Below, piece after piece: positions 23,213 to 35,531 of a stretch of 64,000 nucleotides of DNA; position 1 is the stretch's first letter, and each line of letters begins with the position of its first letter. The stretch comes from Clavelina lepadiformis (taxonomy: Eukaryota; Chordata; Ascidiacea; Aplousobranchia; Clavelinidae): contig NC_135240.1 of assembly GCF_947623445.1 (NCBI RefSeq), forward strand, positions 18,972,001 through 19,036,000, read 5' to 3'. A program made the translations under genes and the position numbers. Under the pieces are notes generated by a model, which was not told the DNA's origin, ran no database searches, and worked only from the letters and a program-made list of their open reading frames with translations.

Positions 23213-25575
23213 ATGGGGTTGGCTTTGGCAACATTTATTCTTCCTGCAGTTAGTGGATTAGCATTTTTAGGTCCGTTTGCAGTCGCCTCTAAAAAGAAAT
23301 TGTATTCCGAAGCATTTCTCCTTGGCTTTACGACCTTCTTTGTGATTGTAAGTTACAGTATCCTATATATTTGTTCAAAGTACTTTACACATTTTATGTA
23401 TTCAGGCCAACTGTATATAGGTTGCAAAAGGAGTTAAATTCTGCTTACGTTAAAAATACAGCTATACCACTCAAAACTGCAGGTCCTACTATATTTTGCT
23501 ATTTACCTTGCTGCATGACTGCAGTACTGTTTATCTTGAACTTGTTTATCCTGTTTACAGCTTCATCATTTATGCCTTACGCCTGGATTATCTTTAATAT
23601 TTTGCTTGATGGGTGATAAGCTTTTGGAGTATTTTTCCACCTATGGCATATTACTTTCCGTATATTGTACTCTTGTTCAAATGACTTCTTTTTCCGCTGA
23701 GAAAAGGTAATAACTTCAATAAGCTGTGATAAACAGTTCAATAGATACACTCACTTTTTAAAGGAAATTTAGAACGAGTCTCTTTCTGGAATAATTACAA
23801 ACCCTATTTAGTGTAAAGGCAATCGGGCTACAGTAGGCTAAGATCTAAGTTAGATATTTTTTTATCTGCTATTTTCGCTTTAAATGCAACATGCATAAAA
23901 TTATATCCAGTTTGGTTTGACATATTTGCAGTAAGCTTCCTTTTTGTTATTATCTTATATATTGAAAATGACAAACTTGGCCCTGATGTTGGCTAGTCAA
24001 ACATATGAAACTAATCATTTAATTACTTAAGCTCCAACCAAAATTTTCTTTAACAATGAGTGTAAAGTTTAATTTTATATGACTTATATCTGCCGTGAAG
24101 CGATAACAAAGCGTGAGTCTTCGGTATAGTGATGCTAATCGTGTAAAATACTTAAAGTACCAAGATAAAATATTGATATTAGATTACGTAAGATCCTTAT
24201 ATAACACACTTTTTGGTTCTTATTCTAATTTAAGCATAATGGACGGCCGTATTAACTTCACCAAAAAAATGATATCAACAAAATCAAAAATATTGCAAAT
24301 ATACAATCGAAGAACGAAATAAAATCAATAGAAAATACAGTACAGACTGTATTTAATTAAGTAAAGAAAAAACATACAAGAACTAATGTTACACCAATGA
24401 AATATTTCAGGCCGTTATATTTTGGTGAGGCCATTATTTTGTTCTTAAAATAAAAACATGTCCACGCAATATGGTGTATTTAAATGTCTCAATTTAAACA
24501 TAAAATGTTGACCAAAATATTTTAATGTTTTAATATTTTAATATTTTAATTTAATGTGCTGCCAGGACAATAATACTGCCTGTAGTTTTTGAACCAACCA
24601 TTGATATAAGAGATATAACAGATTAATTGACTACTGTCTATAGCGCAAATGTGTTGAAAACATTGACTGGGAAATATAAAGATCACATTAACCGCAGACA
24701 CAGGAGTTATGGAAACGTTGACGAAAAGTGTATTTCGCTTTGACATCGCATCTTTATTCTGTAAAATACTTCATAGACACAACATATCAACATCAGGTGG
24801 TTTGCTGACAGCTGTGAGAGTATTCCAAACTACGGAAGGCTATGGAATATACGTGGCGCCATTGACAATAGGATTACTGATGGTAGTCTTGTCATGGGTA
24901 GGTTGTAAACAGTAGAATATTAATCAACTATCAGTGATACTTTATGAAGCAAGCTCAAGCTTGCGAAAGCTCGTGTCGTTTATTTAAAAATTAACCTTTA
25001 GAATGCTACCATATATTCCACCATTGTGTAGTTGGGATTCTTGTTATGATTGGATGATTGTCATGTTAAGATTAATGTGGGTATCCGTTAATTCACCCCT
25101 CGTTAATTCAATCTTTTGTTAACTTGATTATCACTTTATACTTGCGGAAACACGGTCAAGAGGTTGAGTTGACCTGACGTAAATTAACCGATCACCTTAT
25201 TAATTTTATTATAGGGGGAAAAAATGTGGCATACCAAAAGACTCTATCCTGAGAAGCAAAAGTGGATCAAACTCATACTTCCTGGATTTATGTTGCTCTT
25301 TGTTTCTCTCCTTTTGAAGTTTGCATTGCAAAGGTATTTCCTACAATAATGCCAACGACAGTTTAGGCTTTCTGTGTGGCTTGATTATCCATGCTGCACT
25401 GACTTCAAAATATTTCGTGATTTCTTTTAGCTGGTCCGTTCCTATTTCGCAAACGTTACATATCATAACAATGGCAACATCTATTGCTTTTTTGATAAAA
25501 GTTTCTGACGATGGCGAAGGAATTGATACAAAACCGAAATGCTGCAGTGTTACCACGGCATGTTGTTTGTGTTAA
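23213..25575 (+). pseudogene. Multi-pass membrane protein resembling TMEM86/YhhN, apparently broken
   Basis: Coding pieces: 23213-23347 (45 residues starting MGLALATFILPAVSG, hydrophobic, clean donor); about 23483-23703 (hydrophobic, includes SLIFCLMGDKLLEYF, with stops and a frame change inside); 24778-24897 (TSGGLLTAVRVFQTTEGYG...LLMVVLSW, good donor); about 25215-25575 (LILPGFMLLFVSLLLK, then a frame change near 25330, then FLCGLIIHAALTSKYFVISF and SQTLHIITMATSIAFLI). The number and order of hydrophobic segments, a GD after SLIFCLM, and the closing segment recall TMEM86-type lysoplasmalogenases, but that resemblance is weak. Two frame breaks and a missing middle exon argue for a decayed copy, unless very short introns explain them. 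Upstream it follows DDX27; downstream it converges on the membrane gene at 26503-30577. Confidence 0.35.
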
Positions 25576-26502
25576 TAACATGTAGTGTTTGGTATTCAAG
25601 AAAACACAAATTTACATGAAATATACCTTACTTATGAGGAATTTTCAGATACAATGGTTAATATCACATATTTATACAGTTTAATATTGGCCTCCATGTC
25701 TATATCTCCTTTGTTATTGTTATTTATTTTATGAGAGGAATATGGTTATAGGATAATATTTAGTTTTTCAAAATTATTGATAATTGTCAAAAATCATTAT
25801 TTGTCTGAACTCGTATATTCACCTGAATTGCAAATAAATAGCGGCAAAATATATATCTGAATTGCATTTATTTTTAAACATTAATTAACTGATCAATCAG
25901 CGTTTTGCATTTACTTCTGCATAGAGGAGTGGTTGTAGAAAATTTGCATGAAGAGTGTTTAAACTTGGACTGTCTCTATAGTGTCTTTTATTCTTGTTGC
26001 TTTACATTTTTCTTGTTTTTGTTATTTCTCTTAACTTTAATTGCAGTTGTGTATTTCAATTTATATTAAATCTTTTGTATTTGTTGACTTGGACGACCAA
26101 TCGGTATGGATTTAAAACCATATAGCCAAACCATGTTTTGATCTATGTGGTTGATGTCTATAGGCTTATTGAATATGAGTTTGATATAAAAATAAAAAAG
26201 AATATTTTACCACAAAAACAAATGTATGTGTGTGTGATGCAATGCAAATATTAGGCGGAAATTTTCATGACAAAAAATACGACAATGAAAAAATTTGTTT
26301 CTGATTTTGAATGTGATTTGTCTTATCCTTATGACTCATAAGTTTTGTCGAAGTCTATACGTTACATCCATAAAAACAAAAACTGAATGATTTAATGTGA
26401 TATGATGATCGTTTCAACCAATGATTGTGGAGTAGACCAAAGTTGCTATAATATCACGAAAGTACAGCTTACAAACAAATAATTATTTGAAGATACTTGT
26501 TC
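25576..26502. other. Intergenic between convergent membrane-protein genes
   Basis: About 0.9 kb of AT-rich DNA, presumably holding the 3' ends of both convergent genes. Nothing else seen. Confidence 0.5.
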
Positions 26503-29500
26503 TTACAAAACGGTTGTCACAAGGCCGTTCTTCCTCCTGGTAATGTCAACTTTGTGGGGAATAGTTTGTTCAATATAAAGAGGGTTTGTAAAACTGCGAA
26601 ATACGACCAAAGGAACACGAATTGTTATACCTAGAATTGATAGTCCGACCAAAGCAATGGAGGCAATAGTAACTGGAGACCACATAACGAAATTATTAGA
26701 CATCACACCGCATGCTATCCACACAACTGTAGGATAAAAAGTGAAAGTATAACGAAGCCAAGCATCCATAACTGCGATGTCAATAAAAATCCAAAGCGCA
26801 ACTAGTAATACAAATACACTCCAAACTACTGTGCTCGCTACTTGCATTTCCACTTTAGCCTTGAAAACTAATAAAATTATCTGAAACAAAAACATGTTTT
26901 TTTTTATAAATAGTTAAATGCAGTAGTTTATATATATAACCAATTAATCATATTATAATATTAGAAACGTAAAACTATAAGCCAAATTTGTTAATGTATA
27001 TTCTACTTTATCACATATTATTCACAAGAAGAATTTGTATTTCCCTCATTATTGCATTCTATAGCCTACTTCGTTATATCTTCTAACCAGACATGTATAC
27101 GAAACGAATCAATAAAGGCAAGTTACAGTGATGATATTGAACTATAGCATAAAACACCTTTAGGCAATTGTCTGTTATTTTGTCTATAGATGTAGAAGGA
27201 TAATATTGAATTAATGGTGACAGCAGATAAGTAATTTGACAATGCATCGACATTAGACAGCCTTGTAAGTAATTAAGTACGTACCAGATTAATTGAAAGA
27301 AGAAAAGTATTCCAAACTACTATTATTGTTATTCCGTTTTGCACTAGAGTTCTTGCTACCCAAAGATCCCAAGGTCTCCTGTATTGTAAAAGCGCGCCAC
27401 AGCTATAAAAGCAAAGTATAGCCGAGTTTAAATAAGTTTTAAAATAGTTGAACAATACATTTGGCCAACCGGATTAAGAGAAGCCTATGAAAATCAGAAT
27501 CCAAAAACTTTCAAAAACATTCAAAAACATGAAGATTACATTACAACGATTTCATGAAATATGACATAGACAAGATTTAAAAATCAATACAATTTATATA
27601 ACGACATCTTATGCTTAAGGTATAACCTAATCGATTACTTACCAACTTATCTTTTTGTGTGAGATTACAAGGCATGTAATGCATCCAGCAATCATGAAAA
27701 CCTGCATGAATAAAGAAGCAACAAAAGCTTCTCTATCCCATAGTAGCAACCACCCAGCGTGTGTAATAGAACATAACGACCATAAAATGTGAAAACTTGT
27801 TGGAAATATGTTAACGCACTGTGAAACATTTTCGCGTGCATTGTGTTTTGCTGCAAAAATTATCGCAAAGCCCTTATTTTGTTGTATAAACATGAGCTCG
27901 TCAACAGTGTACCTTATAGTTTTCTTTTGGCCTATATGTGGTATATGGTTATGCAAGCACAAATCAAAAATATATTCTCCATGATTTATATTGCATTAGC
28001 AATTGCATTGATATAAGTAGACTATATTAGTTTCCTTGAGAAAACACGTTTAATGTAAAATAAATGATTAAATGCACTCTTTACATACACAGTGTAACCT
28101 AAATTTAATACATTTTTTATAAGTTAAAAATAGATGATCATGTGCGGACCATTCTATATACCAAAATGTATAGCTAATGTAACTAAGGTATATCTATTAA
28201 TACCAAAATGTAGCTACTGTAACTAAAATGTAATTGCTAAATACCAAAATGTAACTAATGTAGCTATTGTAACTAATGTAGCTACTAAATACCAAAATAT
28301 ATTTACGCAATATTTACATTGCATTTACGCCTAGACAACGATATGCATTCCAGCTCATGGATAGACTACGATGTGCATTTAAGTCCGGGGAAAACAAAAT
28401 ATTTCAATGTGATAAAGATGAAATAATTATTAAGCAAAAAAGGTGTTATGCGTTGTAAAACTAAATACATTATGAAACGATACAAGAAAGCGATAGTTTC
28501 AAGCTTACGAAACGTTTTTCGGGCCAAGTTAATAAATTATTGTAATTTTAAATTTAAGGATGACATAGCTACAAATATAGCCTAAATGCAGTATACATCG
28601 AAAACAATTATAGAAAGAAAAAATATCTCTTAACACATTTATTTTTGGCACATCAAAGGAAATATATCCAGGGCTAAAACAACGCACGGGAATCAACATA
28701 TGTTTTACTTTTGAAAGTTTTAATTTATAACTTGTAGCCTTTACCAATAAAAATGTCTAACTCCGAATAATGAACATATCCTGATATCCATAAAATAAAC
28801 TGAAAAGCGAAGTTAACAAAACAAGGCTACATTTGCTACGCTATGGAGATAATAGCTGAACACCAAAATAAAAGACATTCACAGCCTCACTAACAGTCAA
28901 CAGTGACAGATTCAGTAGAATATTTAGAGCAAAACGACTCCACAACTCACAAAGATTTCAATTGTTCGCAACAGGATTGGCAGCTAGCTTTTGTGCGTAG
29001 CGAACCATTAAAAAACACACCATTTGAAACAACTCAATACAGTAGCATAAATACAAGATTTAGCCTACAACGTAAGGTTAACTACATTAGGTCATTTTGG
29101 TATTTTTTTACCTACCTTAGCTACACTAGTAACATTAGCTACATTTTGGTACTTAGTAACTACATTAGCTACGTTAGTTACATCATATTTTAGCTACATT
29201 TTGGTATATAGAATAGGGTTGCCATACGTCAGGATTTTCCCTGACATGTAAGGAAATGTAATGTTCAAATCTGTGTCACACAGAAATGCCTGCCTGAAGT
29301 GTTAAAAAATCCGAAATTTTTTCAAATTGTGTTTTAGTCCAAGTTTTTCTAGGTTGCCACCTTTTTTCCAACTTTTTCTAGGTCTCGAACATTCTCAGCT
29401 GGTCAAAACTGTCTGCAACTTGTTTATAACGTAAGTTGTTTAAGATGAACAGCATTAGGGTTTGGCTTATTCTAGTCGTTGAAGTAGTTTATGGAATGTT

Positions 29501-30577
29501 GCATCAGTGACGAAGAGTTTACTGCACTGCCAGCACATAAGAAATGGTGCAGGTATTTTCAAAAGTCAAAAAACGCTCAATGTCACTCAAAATTACCAAG
29601 TGTTGCCCAGTTTTTCTTTGCTGTGGCGCCATACAACTCAATTGTTGAGCGATGTTTCCACTGATGCAGAGTCAGTGGACGAAAGAAAGAAATAAGATGA
29701 CAATTGAAACAATGATAGGAATTTTAACACTTCAGTACAACTTCAAAAGCATGTCTTGTGGGGAATTTTATGTGTTTTTGAAGTCCAACAAGAGCTTGTT
29801 GAAAAAAATCAGATCTTCGGAAAAGAACGATTGGTATGAGGGAGAGTAGAGTATTGTTTATAAACTGCTATACGTTCATTACTTGTAATTACCTTGGAGC
29901 GTATTTTGTAAAGATTCTGTGCTAATTTTCGTTTTCATAAATGTTACTGTTTGAAAGAAAACTTGCATTCGTGTATTGCAGTGCAACATTTCTTTGCTGT
30001 TTTTGTATTGTTTCGTGTTTATCACAAAAAAGCAACGGCGGCAATGTACTTTGGTAATATTCTAAAGTTAGTCAATGCAACTGAGGTATATTTGTCAGGG
30101 ATTGCGCATTATCAAATATGGTAACCCTAAGATAGAATGGTCCGTCATGTGTTGCGCAGTTCCCAAAATGAAAGCTTAAAATCATCTTACTAAAACAGTC
30201 ACCTGGGGGGCACATATTTGCCACGCAATACACAACCCAAAGCATGTTCCAAGTGTATGTAAACGCCGACATAGAAAATGTCCATTTGGCTGGCGTTATT
30301 TCAGTCATCCACGAAGAATACACTGTGTAGCTTTTATTTTGGAAGATGGCTAAAATTGAATTTTGAAGACTTAATGTTTCTACAGCTTTATTTAACATAA
30401 ATAAAGCAGAATTACAACAAAACTTTTAGTTTTGAACTTACCGAATCGTAGATTGTTGAAACATACGCCGTTTGCATCAACTAAAATGCCAAGTACAACT
30501 GCTGCAAGCCACAAGAAAGCTGATGCAATTGCGCTAATCCCAGAGCAATAATCCGTATGTCCACTTTCACCAGCCAT
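26503..30577 (-). CDS. Uncharacterised multi-pass membrane protein (5 exons, 340 aa)
   Basis: Exons in transcript order: 30577-30442, 30385-30203, 27850-27643, 27402-27285, 26880-26503; all four junctions are GT/AG and phases fit, giving 340 aa. Intron 1 is only 56 bp. About eight hydrophobic segments are visible: near residues 14-34, 80-102, 120-140, 145-165, 195-217, 228-250, 256-275 and 281-300. Family-like motifs are TPAKWTFSMSAFTYTWNMLW, FPTSFHILW followed by WLLLWDRE, DLWVARTLVQNG, and RYTFTFYPTVVW; the W-rich pattern recalls TspO-like folds, and similar unnamed proteins exist in invertebrates. The N-terminus is a short hydrophilic stretch with no clear signal peptide; the C-terminus is basic (KVDITRRKNG). 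Function is unknown. Intron 2 (2.35 kb) holds two nested transposons. The frame is intact, so I call it a real gene. Confidence 0.75.
28151..29214. mobile_element. Foldback element with tandem-repeat inverted ends
   Basis: The outer 20 bases, ATTCTATATACCAAAATGTA and its reverse complement at 29195-29214, are perfect inverted repeats. Inside, each end is made of iterated units such as TACCAAAATGTAGCTA and AATGTAACTA (28151-28315), with inverted counterparts at about 29085-29214. The interior has no recognised gene. It lies within intron 2 of the membrane-protein gene. Confidence 0.75.
29215..30130. mobile_element. hAT element remnant, abutting the foldback element
   Basis: Left end AGGGTTGCCATACGTCAGGA and right end (reverse) AGGGTTACCATA... 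with TGTCAGGGATT inside form hAT-like termini. TATAGAAT at 29207-29214 and GATAGAAT at 30131-30138 match at 7 of 8 positions, fitting an 8-bp duplication. The left copy is the end of the foldback element, so this hAT inserted at or in that element's tip. Confidence 0.65.
29600..29849 (+). pseudogene. hAT transposase C-terminal (dimerisation) fragment
   Basis: Reads FFFAVAPYNSIVERCF, then after a small break WTKERNKMTIETMIGIL, LQYNFKSMSCGEFYVFL and a short charged tail to a stop. The VER-F/S...W..ERN...ET order is the C-terminal hAT dimerisation region. A stop and a frame change follow VERCF, and all upstream domains are absent. Confidence 0.6.
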
Positions 30578-32110
30578 ATCGTTGAATGATATATGTTTAA
30601 CGAAATTGATGTAGCAATTTTTCTACTGTTTACGTGATAAAAAGTAGGTAAACATGTTATTACGAAAGTAAAACTTACTTTTATACAGATTGCATTCTGT
30701 AAGCTGTATTTATCACATAGATGTTATTGCAAAAACCTTTCCCTTTTGGTGTTTTGTTTTAAGGCATTTATTTCGAAAATAGTTAGTCTTAAAGGCAAAG
30801 TTACAGATGAAACGTTCCTTCGTTATAAGTTCTACAATATATATACCGTATAGGCCTTTCGAAAAACCTAAACTCATGTTTTTTTGGCTCTCCATTTTTC
30901 ATAAAACCAAAACCTCTGTAGCCTACTGAAAGGTTTTCAATCAAGTCTGTCATGAAAAATGTCGCTGATCACGTTTACTAATCGCGTAAAAACCTGTGCC
31001 GTATGGCCGAATATTTCAATTCATTTTGTCGGAATTTTATCCCCCTAAATAGAAGCATACAATGGCTTAGCAAGATTAAAATCTCGATCAATCGCGCTAT
31101 TGTGCATTACCTCATTGAAGCGTGCTACTATAGTTGTAGGTTATTTATTTATTTGCTAAAATCAAATAAATGTTTTAAATTTGGATATTGTGTTTTTCTA
31201 CATACTTGTTGTATTCATAATTCTACATAATTCTATTCATACTTGATCCAAATACTACAGTCTTTTTCCATTCATTAGTGCATTCTAACCAGTAACGGCT
31301 CGTTTTAGTTTTCTATTCTTCTTTAAAAGCGATCAATATTTTTTATTACTTTTTTAATTGGAAGCACGGACAAATTGTGCCCCAAAATGTTTTGGTTTGT
31401 TGTTTTTCTTCGACTCACGGAAGGAAAATTCCCTTTTAACAAGTTGGTAGCAAAAATTTGATGGTTTGAGCTGCAAGAGTAACACCTCGAAGTCGTATAA
31501 AACTACGCAGCATGCCCTGGCTTTCTGCTGGTTTAATACAACCAGTTAACACTGGTAGTATACCAGAAGTGATATTGGATGACTTAACCAAATGCTACTT
31601 AAACAGGACCTTTCAATTGCCTTTCGAGTTAGTGCACGTAGTAGAGGCCAAGGCCTGAAGTTTGTGCTCAAACAGAGTGGAACTGGGTTCGCCTACAAGG
31701 AAAATATACAACCTTTAAAAAATCAAGATTTTTATCTCCGAAAATACAGTAGCACATACTAAAGCTTTCGTTGGGTTAGCCACACTCTCACACCCTTGTT
31801 TGACATAAAATTAGCCGTAAGCAATAGGCCTATATATAATATATACCTACGTACATTTTGAATGAGAGAGCGTAAATAGTTATTTGTGATTGCATATGTA
31901 CTTAAATTTTGCTGTCCGTCGCAGTTTCATTGCTCAAATGCAATATAAATCTTTGTTTAAGAACTAGCAGTGAAAAGACTCCCCCCGAGTTGCGGCCACC
32001 AGCTTGTTTTGCAATATCAGTTACGACCACGCGCCACACACCTATGCGCCAATGACGCATAGACCCGTTACTTCAAACGAAAAATCTCTCGCTACCCGAA
32101 AAAAAAAACC
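30578..32110. other. Intergenic, nothing recognised
   Basis: No coding exon or paired transposon ends identified in these 1.5 kb. Confidence 0.5.
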
Positions 32111-32115
32111 TTGAA

Positions 32116-32545
32116 TTTGCCAGTAAAATCATTATCAACAAATCCAACAACCTGCTTTTAGCAAACGGGTTTAATGTCGTACCTACACCACGCTGGACCC
32201 ACCAAGTGGTAATGAACGAAAGGGTTAACGCTCAATTCCACATTAGAAGAATAGAATGGACGGGTATAGTTCAAAATAAAGAACAGAGCTTATATACGTA
32301 TTCCCAAAACATCCAGGCCAAGCAGAGATGATCTGGTTAATAAGACCGTCGTATACACAAAAATATAGAATACCAAACTCCACAATTTGATCCCCAAAGT
32401 TAATTCATCCTACTACAAACACAGCAATATACCACCTGAATACAAACACAGTTTATCAAAACTCATAGACCCTGTAAAAAACAACAACATTGTACTGCAC
32501 TATTCAGACAAAGATCAAAAGGTGATTATCGTCAACGTCAACCAT
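32116..32545 (+). pseudogene. Penelope-like retroelement fragment (N-terminal region)
   Basis: Reads LLLANGFNVVPTPRW, QFHIRRIEW, then in another frame LNKTV-type and NLIPKVNSSYYKH segments, and NNNIVLHYSDKDQKVIIVN. The GlxFxPTP, IRRIEW and (S/A)DKgxxvvi order is that of the region before and at the start of the reverse transcriptase in Penelope-like elements. There are several frame changes and stops. It ends at a CCATGGGTGGGCAGTACCG repeat junction near 32543. Confidence 0.45.
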
Positions 32546-32764
32546 GGGTGGGCAGTACCGAATTATCGGTCGGTACGTTCAGTACCGACACCGATACCGT
32601 CGGTACTTTTGAAAAAAAGTTTATACCTTAACTGTTAGTTTTTATTGCCGTAATGTTTCTATTTTTTTATTAAATCTTTTGATGTTTGTGGTGTCACGAT
32701 TCGCCGTTAAAGTGATACGAACTTGGCTTTTACCTATTATTTATCGTGACACTCTCAAAACAAC

Positions 32765-34349
32765 AAGGTATTTCTCATCATCCATAACCATGAGTCGCAT
32801 TTCAGCGTCGAAGGAGTTGACTATACCTAAAAACAATGGGATAGTTTTGCTAACAGTGCCTCTGCATACCTCTAACGAACTTCAACCACTTGACAACACA
32901 ATATTTGGCCCATTTGAAACCTTTTTTTAACCCAGGCATTAATGATTGGATTAGTGGTCACCCAGGTCAACTCATCCCAATATATGATCTTCCATGAATA
33001 GCCATGCAAGCTTGGGACCGAGTTGCGACACCCATGAATATCAAATCGGGCTTTCTTTCCATCTGCATCTTTCCTTTTGATCAGAACATATCATCGGACA
33101 ATGACTTCTTGTGCTCTTTCCGATCATCCTGATCCTCAACCTGAAAATAGATCTTCAGTACCAGCGGAAGATTTATTGTTTGAAGAAGTCGCAGCAGTTC
33201 AAAAAGAGGCTTCTACGGATTCCAGCCAAAAACAGGAGTTTGATATAAACCCCAGTATCCAGCTTTCAGGACGATCCAACGTGTCCTGTTCTAGTACCAA
33301 CGTTACGCCAGAATGCGTAAGGTCATACCCTTTAGCTCATAGGTCGATAACCCGCGGCTCTGGAGCCGCATCCGGCTCTTTCATCTCTGTGCTCTGGTTC
33401 CCGCGACTAAGAGCCAATGGGTTCATTTAGGAAAACTTAATGTGAATAAATAACGGTGTTTATTAGTGTCACAATGTAAAAACTTAATGCGTTTGTCTGA
33501 TTAATTACTTATTATTCAAAATGTTTTATTCGGACGTGGAAAATCTTATATAAATACTACACAGTAATTTTCGTTGGCATAATATGCATGACTGCTTGCA
33601 ACTCATGTGATCCTAAGCTTGTTTTTGTTCGAGGTGGCATGTCTTGGATATTGGTATTTGTTTGGTGACTATGCGGATTGTCATCAGTGTAGTGAAAATT
33701 GTGTGAGGGTAACTACTGAAGTTTTTATGTGTAACTGTAAAGCATTAGTTCGAATTATATATGTAGCGTTAGGTTTTCTGTTATAAATAGTGAATTAGGT
33801 GTTCTGGCTCAGAGTAGGTTTTAGTTTGGCGGAAACAAGACCAAATGGCTCTTTCAATGCTAAAAGTTACCGACCTGTGCATAGCTCCACCACGACAACA
33901 AGCTTCAAGACAAGGAAGAAAAAGAGGTCGATCTTTAATTGCTTCCAAAACACAAGAGAAAGCGAGATCGGAAGAGGAAAATAAAATAAAAAGTTACTTT
34001 CCCAAAATACAACCAAAAAAGAAGGCAAGTAAAACGAAAAATTTTGGTCTAAAGCTCATCCAGTGACGAATCGTTGTCCTCTAAAACAACGCACTCAAAT
34101 GATGACGTGTCTAATGAAGATATTCCACCACCTATCCTAAAAGAAAAACCTAAAATAGGGGATTTTGTACTAGTTAAATATGATTCAAAAGGGAAGAAAA
34201 CGGTTTTCTATGTCGGCGAAGTGATTGACTATAAAGCCTCCGATGATGAAAGGGAAGAAGAAAATGTCGACATTAAATTCTATAGGGTCATTTCATATCG
34301 TTTCAACCAAGTAAATTTGGTCACATCTCAGATTTTGGTTATATTTTAG
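32765..34349 (+). pseudogene. pogo/Tigger-type DDE transposase, split by a hAT insertion
   Basis: From 32765 it reads LIIHNHESH, SASKELTIPKNNGIVLLTVP, HTSNELQPLDNTIFGPFE, then with frame changes FLSICIFPFDQNIFSDNDF, and DHPDPQPENRSSVP up to VTPECVRSYPLA near 33336. Past the inserted hAT element it resumes at 33880 with PPRQQASRQGRKRGRSLIA, KTQEKARSEEE, a lysine-rich stretch, and IGDFVLVKYDSKGKK...FYVGEVIDY to a stop at 34349. This is the second half of a pogo-type transposase (SDNHxSH to C-terminal domain). The catalytic Asp before NHESH is His here. No HTH or first Asp is visible upstream. Confidence 0.7.
33339..33879. mobile_element. hAT MITE inserted in the pogo transposase
   Basis: Ends read ATAGGTCGATAACC (left) and, reversed, CACAGGTCGGTAACT (right), matching the hAT CAGGGGTCGGTAACC type; GGCTCTTTCA appears near both ends. 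The flanks TTTAGCTC (33331-33338) and CATAGCTC (33880-33887) match at 6 of 8 positions. The coding sense of the host pogo gene resumes right after it, which confirms the insertion. Confidence 0.6.
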
Positions 34350-35531
34350 TAAATTGTTAAAAATATGTAAAAGGTGTTAATTTTGCAATTTTACCAATTT
34401 ATTTTAAGTATTCTTGAGATATGGGTCTCTGAATATGAGGTAGTAGTTTTTAGGGGGTATATACCATATTACTCCTTCATGTTTAACAAGCCATATCTCA
34501 GAAGTTCGTTATGTTATGACCTTGCTTCGTTAGACATAAAATAAAAAGTTAATGCACTTTTAAAAAAGCCGTGTGGGTCATCGTGGATTTTTTAATTTTT
34601 GTCGTTAATTAAAACTTTCACACATGTACTAATAAATGCCACATAGCTTGAATTTTGATCAAACCATTATTGATACAAAAAACGCTGACGAAAAAATGCT
34701 CGTTTTCATGATTTTCGAACACGATAAGCTGCTGCGTAAGACTGAGTGTTATGTTACAAGGTTTCAAAAACCTTTTTTGATAAATATGTGTAATATAGTC
34801 TGTTGGAATGTTAAAAAATGTATATTTTGTATGATACACAAGTAGCCTAGGTGGCACCAGCGAGTTAGCCATAACTACCATGTATAACTGTTGGTTAAGG
34901 AACTTGGTTTGTTCGCTAACTTTACCAATGAAGAAAACAGCTAACTTTTACCAAACTTGCTGCAAATGGTCATTAGCAATGAACATATATACATGTTCAA
35001 ATCCATTTCTAAATGATATAACTGCTACAGCTTTGCATGAAGTGTGTGATGGTGCCCTTCCACTACATCTCTACTCCTAATAAGATGTAAAGATATTTTT
35101 CATTGTCGGGACAACTTCGGCAGCAACTTAGCATGCAATTCTTTTAAAGGTAAGTTGCACACCAGCTTTTCAAACATTAGAACGAACAAGAGCTGGTACA
35201 AGTCAAATGCAAGGTCTTCGTTAAGTGTTGCCAAATTATATATACTTGGCGTTATACATAGTGTTGTAGTGGTCGTTGGGGTTTTTTTTAGTTTGTCGCC
35301 CTCGGGATGCTCCCAGCACGTGTTGATTTCCGCACTGTACGTTCGTTTACCACCCATTCGTTTTTGCACTGTCTGCGCGCAGGACATCAGTTCGAGTAAA
35401 GTCTTGAATTAAGAAGGTCGTGTTCATTTTACTTTAATATATGAGCGCAGTTGGCATACAACTAAAACAGCAACCTTCTGAGTAAAGGAGTCAACAACGG
35501 AACAACGCAACAACAACCTACCTTCGCCATA
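34350..35531. other. Intergenic, nothing recognised
   Basis: Likely includes the 3' part of the pogo-type element just upstream. No further genes or paired repeats seen. Confidence 0.4.

Noticed and set aside
33077..33430. 117-codon frame as an independent gene
   Set aside because: Its first part continues the pogo transposase C-terminal region, and its end runs into the inserted hAT element.
34074..34349. C-terminal domain of the same family as the foldback transposase
   Set aside because: The segment directly continues the pogo-type frame (RPYP-like and RQGRKRGRS motifs just before it), so it belongs to that gene.
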